A stretch of DNA of 64,000 nucleotides. Origin: Paracoccaceae bacterium (GTDB lineage: Bacteria > Pseudomonadota > Alphaproteobacteria > Rhodobacterales > Rhodobacteraceae). The translations under genes were made by a program, and so were the position numbers. Of the stretch, positions 17,890 through 24,886 are shown one piece after another (position 1 is the first letter of the stretch; every line of letters begins with the position of its first letter). The DNA is taken from the NCBI GenBank assembly GCA_013214575.1, contig JABSSD010000078.1:1-64000 (forward strand), given 5' to 3'. The notes beneath the pieces were generated by a model. It worked only from the letters and a program-made list of their open reading frames with translations, made no database searches and was not told the DNA's origin.

Positions 17890-17913
17890 TTCTGCGATGT
17901 ATTGCAGGAGCGC

Positions 17914-18816
17914 TTACAGCGAGGCCTGATAGATCTTGTCGATATTGGCGCCCAGGGCGGCGTGATAATCGGCGTCGCTCATCGTGACATTCAGTCTTTC
18001 GGTCAGTGCCCGCGAGAAAGAGGCGATCATCTTGGTGTTCTGGCTGAGCAGGGCGCAGGCCTGATCGGTGGAATAGCCGCCCGACAGAGCCACGACGCGC
18101 ACCACATTGGCATGGTCGGCCAGCGCGTCATAGAGACCGGAGACATTTGGCAGGGTCAGCTTCAGCGACACCTTGATGTCGCTCGGCAGAGCGTTCAGCT
18201 GCTTGAGCAATTCCGCCTTGAGCAGGATCTCAGCCTCTCCCTTGGTGGCGGAATGGATATCAATTTCGGGTTCGATAATCGCCAGCAGCCCAGCCGCCGT
18301 AATCTGTCTGGCCAGCTCAAACTGCTGGGCAACAATAGCGCGAATACCGTCGACATTGGCCTCTTTGATGACCGACCGCATTTTGGTGCCAAAAATACCC
18401 GCCTTGGCGGCGCGGGCCAGCAGCGCGTCAAGATCGGCAATTGGCTTCATCAGCTGAGCCCCGTTGGCCGCATCGACCAGACCCTTGTCGACTTTCAGAA
18501 ATGGCACAACACCGCAGCGGTCCCACAGGTAGGCCGCCACCGGAACGCCATCGATCTGTGCATCCATGGTCTTTTCAAACAGGATCGCGCCGAGAATTTT
18601 CTGGCTGTTGAAGTCGGGTGTCTGGATGATCCGGGCGCGCATCTTGTGGATTTCGCCAAACATCTCGTCTTCATTGGAATAGGCATCGTCGGTGACGCCA
18701 TAAAGCGCCAGCGCCTTGGGAGTGGAGCCACCGCTTTGGTCGAGAGCGGCTATGAAACCGGCGCCATTGGCGATGCGGTCAAGTTGCTGCTGCTGAATGG
18801 AAACGTCTTGTGTCAT
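17914..18816 (-). CDS. Fructose-bisphosphate aldolase, class I
   Basis: The 300-residue enzyme matches the compact bacterial class I aldolase (Staphylococcus Fda-like): A-A-L-D-Q-S-G-G-S near the N-terminus, the Schiff-base lysine region S-L-K-L-T-L-P-N, and S-G-G-Y in the phosphate-binding loop. It splits fructose 1,6-bisphosphate into dihydroxyacetone phosphate and glyceraldehyde 3-phosphate, or runs in the gluconeogenic direction. The frame extends 82 codons further upstream, but the ATG at 18816 has a GGAGA site and gives the family start. Two LacI-type operator-like half-palindromes lie about 80-110 bp upstream. pyrG ends upstream on the same strand with its own terminator. Confidence 0.9.
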   Translation of the reverse strand: MTQDVSIQQQQLDRIANGAGFIAALDQSGGSTPKALALYGVTDDAYSNEDEMFGEIHKMRARIIQTPDFNSQKILGAILFEKTMDAQIDGVPVAAYLWDRCGVVPFLKVDKGLVDAANGAQLMKPIADLDALLARAAKAGIFGTKMRSVIKEANVDGIRAIVAQQFELARQITAAGLLAIIEPEIDIHSATKGEAEILLKAELLKQLNALPSDIKVSLKLTLPNVSGLYDALADHANVVRVVALSGGYSTDQACALLSQNTKMIASFSRALTERLNVTMSDADYHAALGANIDKIYQASL

Positions 18817-18894
18817 AGGCCCAGTTCTCCACAAAGGTTTGGTCTCGGCCCATCTATCATGCTGTTTTGTAGGGCGACACCCATCGCGCCTGAC

Positions 18895-18929
18895 CGATTG
18901 CGCTAACAATGTGATTGGTGGCGCTAACA
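18895..18929. promoter_or_regulatory. Two LacI-family operator-like sites upstream of aldolase
   Basis: CGATTGCGCTAACA (18895-18908) and TGGTGGCGCTAACA (18916-18929) match the palindrome TGTTAGCGCTAACA at 11 and 12 of 14 positions. They are spaced 21 bp apart, two helical turns, as for paired operators. LacI-type regulators of central carbon metabolism in Rhodobacter (CceR-like) use this type of palindrome, as I recall. Binding is inferred. Confidence 0.45.
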
Positions 18930-19003
18930 GCAATAAAAAGCCGGAGACGGGCGCCACCGCGCGGCGCTGCTTCTGATGAAACACTTGGCGCACAGACAAA
19001 ATT

Positions 19004-19029
19004 GGGCGCGCCAGAGATCCGGCGCGCCC
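19004..19029 (-). terminator. Terminator of pyrG
   Basis: A perfect 9-bp GGGCGCGCC/GGCGCGCCC stem with an 8-nt loop is followed on the minus strand by AATTTTG. It lies about 50 bp after the pyrG stop codon. Confidence 0.65.
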
Positions 19030-19042
19030 GTTTGTAAATGGC

Positions 19043-19069
19043 TGTAGGGTGTGTGCTTGCACGCACCAC
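19043..19069. repeat. Hairpin repeat family A, copy 2
   Basis: The sequence TGTAGGGTGTGTGCTTGCAC followed by GCACCAC is the same 27-bp unit as copy 1 read on the other strand, with one base change that becomes a G-U pair in the stem. It lies 9 bp after the pyrG stop codon. Confidence 0.8.
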
Positions 19070-19077
19070 GCTTGGGG

Positions 19078-20721
19078 TCAGACCAGACGTGAGGTCTCGA
19101 TTGCCGCGCGCACAAAGTCACTGAACAATGGGTGCGGAGAGAACGGTTTGGATTTCAGTTCCGGGTGGAACTGCACCCCGATGAACCAGGGGTGATCTGT
19201 CCACTCAACAATCTCGGGCAGGCGGCCGTCCGGAGACATGCCGGAGAACCGCAGGCCAACGGCCTCCAGCTGGTCCCGGTATTTGATATCGACCTCATAG
19301 CGGTGACGGTGACGCTCTTCGATATGGGTGCTGCCATAGATCCTGGCCACGTTGGAGCCTTCGGCCAAGGTGGCATCATAGGCCCCCAGGCGCATGGTGC
19401 CGCCTTTGTCGTCATCGGCGCTGCGCTGAACCTTGTGGTTGCCCTGCACCCATTCCTTCAGGTGATAGACCACCGGCTCAAAGCGCTTTTTGCCCAGCTC
19501 GTGATCAAACTCTTCCGAGCCAGCCTCGGAAATGCCGGCCACATTGCGGGCGGCCTCGATCACCGCCATCTGCATCCCCAGGCAAATGCCCAGATAGGGC
19601 ACCTTGTGCTCGCGGGCGTATTGCGCCGCCTTGATCTTACCTTCGGTGCCTCGTTCGCCAAAGCCGCCGGGCACCAGAATCGCATGGAAACCCTGCAGAT
19701 GCGGGGTGGCATCTTCGGTGTCAAAGGTCTCGGCGTCGACCCATTCGATCTTGACCTTGACCCGGTTGGCCATGCCGCCGTGAGTCAGCGCCTCGGCGAT
19801 CGACTTATAGGCGTCTTCCAGCTGGGTGTATTTGCCAACAATGGCAACCTTGACCTCGCCCTCGGGATTATAGACCCGGTCGGCCACATCTTCCCAGCGG
19901 CTCAGGTTTGGCTTGGGCGCTGGCGAGATGCCAAAGGCGTCCAGAACCGCCTGATCCATGCCTTCGCGATGATAGGCCAGCGGCGCCTCGTAAATTGATT
20001 TGAGATCCTGCGCCGCGATCACCGCCTCGGGTCGCACATTGCAGAACAGCGCCAGCTTATCGCGTTCCTTCTGCGGGATCGGTCCCTCAGAGCGGCAGAC
20101 CAGAATATCCGGTGCCAACCCGATCGAGCGCAGCTCTTTCACCGAGTGCTGAGTCGGCTTGGTTTTCAGCTCGCCGCTGGCCTTCATATAAGGCAGCAGC
20201 GTCAGGTGCATGTAGACACATTGGCCGCGCGGCTTATCCTGACCATACTGGCGGATCGCTTCAAAGAACGGCAGCCCTTCGATGTCACCGACGGTGCCAC
20301 CGATCTCGCAGAGCATGAAATCGACCTCATCAGCGCCAATATCAAGGAAATGTTTGATCTCGTTGGTGACATGCGGGATCACCTGAATGGTCTTGCCCAG
20401 GTAATCGCCACGGCGCTCTTTTTCCAGCACGTTGGAATAGACCCGACCGGATGAGATCGAGTCGGTCTTGCGGGCGGCAACTCCGGTAAAGCGCTCATAA
20501 TGGCCCAGATCCAGATCGGTCTCGGCGCCATCATCGGTGACAAAGACTTCGCCGTGCTCATAGGGGCTCATGGTGCCCGGATCGACGTTCAAATATGGAT
20601 CCAGCTTGCGCAGCCGCACGGAGTACCCGCGGGCTTGCAACAGCGACCCCAGAGCCGCCGAAGCGAGACCTTTGCCAAGGGAGGAAACCACCCCGCCAGT
20701 AATAAAGATATAACGCGCCAT
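19078..20721 (-). CDS. pyrG: CTP synthase
   Basis: At 547 residues this is a full-length CTP synthase. The N-terminal synthetase domain starts [18 protein letters not shown], the ATP/UTP-binding loop. The C-terminal class I glutaminase domain has the nucleophile in L-G-I-C-L-G-M-Q-M and the His-Glu pair in Q-F-H-P-E. It makes CTP from UTP, ATP and glutamine. secG lies just upstream on the same strand (173-bp gap with a hairpin), a neighbourhood common in alphaproteobacteria. Confidence 0.97.
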   Translation of the reverse strand: MARYIFITGGVVSSLGKGLASAALGSLLQARGYSVRLRKLDPYLNVDPGTMSPYEHGEVFVTDDGAETDLDLGHYERFTGVAARKTDSISSGRVYSNVLEKERRGDYLGKTIQVIPHVTNEIKHFLDIGADEVDFMLCEIGGTVGDIEGLPFFEAIRQYGQDKPRGQCVYMHLTLLPYMKASGELKTKPTQHSVKELRSIGLAPDILVCRSEGPIPQKERDKLALFCNVRPEAVIAAQDLKSIYEAPLAYHREGMDQAVLDAFGISPAPKPNLSRWEDVADRVYNPEGEVKVAIVGKYTQLEDAYKSIAEALTHGGMANRVKVKIEWVDAETFDTEDATPHLQGFHAILVPGGFGERGTEGKIKAAQYAREHKVPYLGICLGMQMAVIEAARNVAGISEAGSEEFDHELGKKRFEPVVYHLKEWVQGNHKVQRSADDDKGGTMRLGAYDATLAEGSNVARIYGSTHIEERHRHRYEVDIKYRDQLEAVGLRFSGMSPDGRLPEIVEWTDHPWFIGVQFHPELKSKPFSPHPLFSDFVRAAIETSRLV

Positions 20722-20843
20722 AGCTGTTCGGCTACCCCCGTGAGAAGTCGTGAAGAGATCAGAATTCAGGTGCCCATTAGGTTTCGAAAAACCAAAGCAT
20801 CACGGGACTTTGCTAATAGAGGATTCTTGCGACCAACACAAGA

Positions 20844-20868
20844 GAGCCGCAAGATGCGGTTGCGGCTC
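20844..20868 (-). terminator. Hairpin between secG and pyrG
   Basis: GAGCCGCAA/TTGCGGCTC is a perfect 9-bp stem with a 7-nt loop, 27 bp after the secG stop codon. The tail on the minus strand (TCTTGTGTTG) is only partly T-rich, so it may attenuate rather than fully terminate. Confidence 0.45.
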
Positions 20869-20894
20869 AAATTCCCCGTCTAGGTATGGTTCGA

Positions 20895-21269
20895 TCAGTC
20901 TGCGCTGGGGACCAGCGGTGCATTGTCACCTTCGGCCGGCGGCAAAAGGTCGCTGCCAAGCGGTGCCAGCGGCGCAACGGGGGTCCCGTCACTGCTTTCA
21001 GTTGTTGCCGCCGCATCACTGCGATCCAGAACCGAGGCGCCCGCAGATCTCTGTGCCGCCAGAACGGTCAGGGTGATCGAGGTGGTGATAAAGGCAATGG
21101 CAAGGATCCAGGTCACTTTGCTCATTGCTGTCGCAGCTGAGCGGCCCGACTGGGCACCGCCGCCGCCGCCACTCATGCCAAGGCCTCCGCCTTCGGACCG
21201 CTGCAAAAGAACGGTGGCGATCAGGCCAAGGGCCAGAAAAAGGTGAATAATAAGAACAACGTTTTCCAT
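20895..21269 (-). CDS. secG: Preprotein translocase subunit SecG
   Basis: The 124-residue protein has two membrane helices (residues about 4-20 and 53-71) joined by the SecG loop L-L-Q-R-S-E-G-G-G-L-G-M-S-G-G-G-G-G, and an acidic, proline-rich tail. SecG helps SecYE during SecA-driven export. The reading frame is open far upstream, but the ATG at 21269 with AGGGA before it gives the family start M-E-N-V-V-L-I-I-H. The tail is longer than in E. coli SecG, as is common in alphaproteobacteria. Confidence 0.93.
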   Translation of the reverse strand: MENVVLIIHLFLALGLIATVLLQRSEGGGLGMSGGGGGAQSGRSAATAMSKVTWILAIAFITTSITLTVLAAQRSAGASVLDRSDAAATTESSDGTPVAPLAPLGSDLLPPAEGDNAPLVPSAD

Positions 21270-21431
21270 GGGTCCCTGCGGTATTTGGCTGAGTATCGGC
21301 CGGTATGTAGGCAAGTTTGCAGAGCGGGGCAAGAGCCGAGTTTGCGGATCGGCGAGGAGAATGTTCATTCGCGTTGTTCGCAAGCGGCAATGGGGCTGGA
21401 CAGGGCGCCAACAAATTCGCACTCTGCACCC

Positions 21432-22070
21432 ATGCCCCATGATCACAGCGACCACCCGCATGCCCTGTTGCCGCCGGAGCCCGCGCTGCGGGTCAAGGCC
21501 CTGGAAACGATTCTCATCCGCAAGGGGTTGATTGATCCGAAGGCGCTGAATGAGATCATCGACACCTATCAAAACAAGATCGGGCCGCAAAACGGCGCCC
21601 AGGTGGTGGCCCGCGCCTGGAGCGATGCAGAGTTCCGCGCGGCTTTGCTGTCGGATGCCACCGCAGCGGTTAGCGATCTGGGCTATTTTGGCCGCCAGGG
21701 TGAACATATGGTGGCGGTGGAGAATACCGATGCTGTGCATAATATGATCGTTTGCACCCTCTGCAGTTGCTATCCTTGGCCGCTGCTGGGAATTCCGCCA
21801 GCCTGGTATAAATCGGATGCCTACCGGGCCCGGGTGGTGCGCGAGCCGCGCAGGGTGCTGGCTGACTTTGGCGTCACTCTGGCCGCTGGCACCGCCGTGC
21901 GGGTCTGGGATTCCACCGCCGAGATCCGCTATCTGGTGATTCCAATGCGCCCCGCAGGCACCGAGGGGCTGGATCTGGAGGCGCTGGCCGCCCTGGTGAG
22001 CCGCGACAGCATGATCGGCACCGCCCTGGCCCAGAAACCGGCCCAGAAACCGACGCAGGACCCCGGATGA
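21432..22070 (+). CDS. nthA: Nitrile hydratase alpha subunit, cobalt type
   Basis: This 212-residue subunit holds the metal-binding motif V-C-T-L-C-S-C (Cys108, Cys111, Cys113). Thr in the second position marks the Co(III) type, where Fe enzymes have Ser. The three cysteines and two backbone amides bind the metal, and two of the cysteines are normally oxidised to sulfinic and sulfenic acids. The enzyme hydrates nitriles to amides. The ATG at 21432 gives an N-terminus M-P-H-D-H-S-D-H-P-H with several histidines, as in related proteins. The start overlaps no gene; the stop overlaps nthB by ATGA. It sits divergently from secG. Confidence 0.95.
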   Translation: MPHDHSDHPHALLPPEPALRVKALETILIRKGLIDPKALNEIIDTYQNKIGPQNGAQVVARAWSDAEFRAALLSDATAAVSDLGYFGRQGEHMVAVENTDAVHNMIVCTLCSCYPWPLLGIPPAWYKSDAYRARVVREPRRVLADFGVTLAAGTAVRVWDSTAEIRYLVIPMRPAGTEGLDLEALAALVSRDSMIGTALAQKPAQKPTQDPG

Positions 22071-22774
22071 GCCGCCTTCACGACATGGGCGGCCGATTCG
22101 GCGATGGTCCGGTGATCCCCGAATCACCTGACGCGCCGGTCTTTGCCGCAGACTGGCAGGCCCGCGCCCTGGCGGTGACACTGGCTTGCGGGGCGCTGGG
22201 GCAATGGAATATCGACATCTCCCGCCATGCCCGAGAGCGCCTGTCGCCGCAGGATTATACCGGGTTCTCCTATTACCAGATCTGGATCTCGGCGCTGGCC
22301 GACCTGCTGGTCGAACGGGGGGTGCTGACCGAGGCTGATCTGGCCGGCCAGGAGCAGGAGCAGGATCGGGATCAGGGACAGGCGGATAACCCCGCGCATC
22401 CTCTGGCCGCCAGAATGCTCAATGCCGAGGCGGTGGCGGCGGTTCTGGCACAGGGCGGGCCCGCCAGCCGTGACAGCGACCAGCGGCCAAAGTTTTCACT
22501 GGGGCAGGCGGTGCGCTGCCGCCATCCCGCCGACAATTGTCTGGTGGAGGGCGGTCACAGTCGATTGCCGGCCTATGCCGCAGGGGCCCGCGGCTACATT
22601 TTTCGTCTGCACGGCAGCCATGTGCTGCCCGACAGCAATGCCCATGATCTGGGCGAGGCCCCGGAACCCCTGTATGCAGTGCGCTTTGCCGCCCGCGAAC
22701 TCTGGGCCCATCCGGAGCATCGCGACGATCAGGTCATTCTCGACCTGTGGCAAAGCTATCTGGCACCGCTATGA
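22067..22774 (+). CDS. nthB: Nitrile hydratase beta subunit
   Basis: The 235-residue subunit begins M-S-R-L-H-D-M-G-G-R, the usual beta-subunit start, and ends with an SH3-like domain containing F-S-L-G-Q-A-V-R-C and P-L-Y-A-V-R-F-A-A-R-E-L-W, which packs on the alpha subunit and supplies conserved arginines to the active site. The central stretch near residues 100-115 is low-complexity (Q-E-Q-E-Q-D-R-D-Q-G-Q). ATGA overlaps at both ends show tight translational coupling with nthA and the accessory gene. Confidence 0.93.
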   Translation: MSRLHDMGGRFGDGPVIPESPDAPVFAADWQARALAVTLACGALGQWNIDISRHARERLSPQDYTGFSYYQIWISALADLLVERGVLTEADLAGQEQEQDRDQGQADNPAHPLAARMLNAEAVAAVLAQGGPASRDSDQRPKFSLGQAVRCRHPADNCLVEGGHSRLPAYAAGARGYIFRLHGSHVLPDSNAHDLGEAPEPLYAVRFAARELWAHPEHRDDQVILDLWQSYLAPL

Positions 22775-23106
22775 GCAACTGCCTTACAGCAAATGTGCCC
22801 GAGCCGGTGTTTCAGCAGCCCTGGCACGCCCAGGTCTTTGCCCTCACGGTGTCGCTGAACGAAAATGGTCGCTTCACCTGGTCGGATTGGGTGGCTCGGT
22901 TCTCGGCGGTTCTGGCGCAGCATGGGCTGGACAGGGATCTGGACGGCGGCGATGACTACTTTCACGCTTGGCTGGCGACCCTCGAACTGATTCTCGCCGA
23001 AGATGGTGCCGCGCCCGCAGCCGAGGTCGATCACCTGCGCGATGACTGGGAGCGCGCCTATCTGGAGACCCCGCATGGCGCTGTTGTTGACCTCGACGGG
23101 GCCTGA
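22771..23106 (+). CDS. Nitrile hydratase accessory (activator-like) protein
   Basis: This 111-residue protein contains F-Q-Q-P-W-H-A-Q-V-F-A-L-T-V-S-L and F-T-W-S-D-W-V-A-R-F, the beta-subunit-like fold of the P14K/NhlE-type accessory family (TIGR03889 as I recall). In Co-type systems these small proteins bind the alpha subunit and exchange it into the apoenzyme as a cobalt-loading self-subunit-swapping chaperone. It overlaps nthB by ATGA. The reading frame reaches back into nthB, but the ATG at 22771 fits the operon layout. A family A hairpin repeat follows 5 bp after the stop. Confidence 0.88.
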   Translation: MSNCLTANVPEPVFQQPWHAQVFALTVSLNENGRFTWSDWVARFSAVLAQHGLDRDLDGGDDYFHAWLATLELILAEDGAAPAAEVDHLRDDWERAYLETPHGAVVDLDGA

Positions 23107-23110
23107 TTTG

Positions 23111-23137
23111 GGTAGGGTGTGTGCTTGCACGCACCAC
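23111..23137. repeat. Hairpin repeat family A, copy 3
   Basis: GGTAGGGTGTGTGCTTGCAC followed by GCACCAC matches copy 2 at all but one position (G for T at its first base). It begins 5 bp after the stop codon of the nitrile hydratase accessory gene and could end that operon. Confidence 0.8.
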
Positions 23138-23259
23138 TTTTTGCCGCTGTTTTCCGAGAATGTGCCCTCTGCGGCCCGCCGGTGTCGGATTTGTGGTTCC
23201 ACTGGCCTCGCAGCACCGCTATAGGGGGGCCGGTTTCAGACAAATACAAAGGACCAGAT

Positions 23260-24555
23260 ATGGCCAATGTCGTGGTAGTCGGCGCCCAATGGGGTGACGA
23301 GGGAAAAGGCAAGATCGTAGACTGGCTCAGTGAACGCGCCGATGTCATCGTGCGCTTTCAGGGGGGTCACAACGCGGGCCATACACTGGTGATCGACGGC
23401 GAGGTGTTCAAACTTGCCGCGCTGCCATCCGGTATTGTGCGCGGCGGCAAGCTGAGCGTGATCGGCAATGGGGTGGTGCTGGACCCCTGGCACCTGCTGA
23501 ACGAGATCGAAGGCATCCGGAAACAAGGTGTGACCGTCACCCCTGAGACCCTGATGATCGCGGAAAACACCCCGCTGATTCTGCCGATCCACGGTGAGCT
23601 GGACCGCGCCCGTGAAGAAGCCGCCAGCAAGGGCACCAAGATTGGCACCACCGGCCGTGGCATCGGCCCGGCCTATGAGGACAAAGTGGGTCGCCGCTCG
23701 ATCCGGGTGGCCGATCTGGCGGATGAAACCACCCTAGAGGCCCGCGTCGACCGCGCCCTGCAGCATCACGACCCATTGCGCAAAGGGCTGGGGATCGAGG
23801 CGATCGACCGCGACGCCCTGATCGCGCAACTCAAGGAAATCGCACCAAAAATTCTGGAATATGCCGCACCGGTGTGGAAGGTGCTGAACGACAAGCGCAA
23901 AGCCGGCAAGCGGATCCTGTTTGAGGGTGCTCAGGGGGCACTGCTGGATATCGACTTTGGCACCTATCCCTTTGTTACCTCGTCGAACGTGATTGCCGGT
24001 CAGGCTGCCACCGGCACTGGCATGGGCCCTGGCGCCATTGATTTTGTGCTGGGCATCGTCAAAGCCTATACCACCCGGGTTGGCGAAGGTCCGTTCCCGG
24101 CCGAGCTGAACGACGCCGATGGTCAACGCCTGGGCGAACGCGGCCATGAATTTGGCACCAACACCGGACGTCAGCGGCGCTGCGGCTGGTTTGATGCGGT
24201 GCTGGTGCGTCAGACCTGTGCCACCTCAGGGGTCAACGGCATCGCCTTTACCAAGCTGGACGTGTTGGACGGGTTTGAGACCCTGAAGATCTGCACCGGC
24301 TACCTGCTGGACGGCAAACCGTTGGACTATCTGCCCACCGCCGCCGACCAACAGGCGCGCTGCACTCCGGTTTATGAAGAAATGCCGGGCTGGAGCGAAT
24401 CGACTGAGGGTGCGCGCAGCTGGGCCGATCTGCCGGCCAATGCGATCAAATATGTGCGTCGTGTCGAGGAGCTGATCGGCTGCCCGGTTGCGATGCTGTC
24501 CACCAGCCCGGAGCGGGAGGATACCATTCTGGTCACCGACCCGTTTGAAGACTGA
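23260..24555 (+). CDS. purA: Adenylosuccinate synthase
   Basis: The 431-residue enzyme starts [18 protein letters not shown], the GTP-binding P-loop with the catalytic Asp, and has Q-G-G-H-N-A-G-H-T and T-T-G-R-G-I-G-P-A. It joins aspartate to IMP with GTP, the first committed step to AMP. The frame is open 47 codons upstream, but the ATG at 23260 gives the exact family start. The stop overlaps the DUF2842 start as TGATG. Confidence 0.97.
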   Translation: MANVVVVGAQWGDEGKGKIVDWLSERADVIVRFQGGHNAGHTLVIDGEVFKLAALPSGIVRGGKLSVIGNGVVLDPWHLLNEIEGIRKQGVTVTPETLMIAENTPLILPIHGELDRAREEAASKGTKIGTTGRGIGPAYEDKVGRRSIRVADLADETTLEARVDRALQHHDPLRKGLGIEAIDRDALIAQLKEIAPKILEYAAPVWKVLNDKRKAGKRILFEGAQGALLDIDFGTYPFVTSSNVIAGQAATGTGMGPGAIDFVLGIVKAYTTRVGEGPFPAELNDADGQRLGERGHEFGTNTGRQRRCGWFDAVLVRQTCATSGVNGIAFTKLDVLDGFETLKICTGYLLDGKPLDYLPTAADQQARCTPVYEEMPGWSESTEGARSWADLPANAIKYVRRVEELIGCPVAMLSTSPEREDTILVTDPFED

Positions 24556-24794
24556 TGGCTGGTAAATCAGGTCTCAGCTACAAGGCCCGGCGGCGCTGGT
24601 CCCTTGTGGTGCTGCTGGTAGGGCTGCCGCTTTATATTATCGTGGCAACCACTCTGGCCGGACTTTTGAACCTGCAATCCGTGCTGCTGCAACTGGTGCT
24701 GTATGGTGTTCTGGGCATTGCCTGGATCCTGCCGTTCAAATCGCTGTTTCGCGGTATCGGACAGGCGGACCCGGATGCGCCAAAGGACGAATAG
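24555..24794 (+). CDS. DUF2842 small membrane protein
   Basis: The 79-residue protein has two membrane helices (about residues 17-35 and 42-60) and the end W-I-L-P-F-K-S-L-F-R-G-I-G-Q-A-D-P-D of DUF2842. The family follows purA in many Rhodobacterales. It starts by a TGATG overlap with purA, so it is translationally coupled to it. Function unknown; a bidirectional terminator follows. Confidence 0.85.
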   Translation: MAGKSGLSYKARRRWSLVVLLVGLPLYIIVATTLAGLLNLQSVLLQLVLYGVLGIAWILPFKSLFRGIGQADPDAPKDE

Positions 24795-24835
24795 GCCTGC
24801 GCCTAACGCAAATAAGAACAGCGCATAACGCAAAT

Positions 24836-24866
24836 AAAAAAGGCAGGTCGAAAGACCTGCCTTTTT
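24836..24866. terminator. Bidirectional terminator between DUF2842 gene and acidic protein gene
   Basis: A perfect 8-bp GGCAGGTC/GACCTGCC stem closes a GAAA tetraloop with A-rich and T-rich flanks on both sides. It serves the convergent transcripts of the purA-DUF2842 operon and the large minus-strand gene. Confidence 0.9.
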
Positions 24867-24886
24867 GCGGTGATGGGGGCGGCGGC

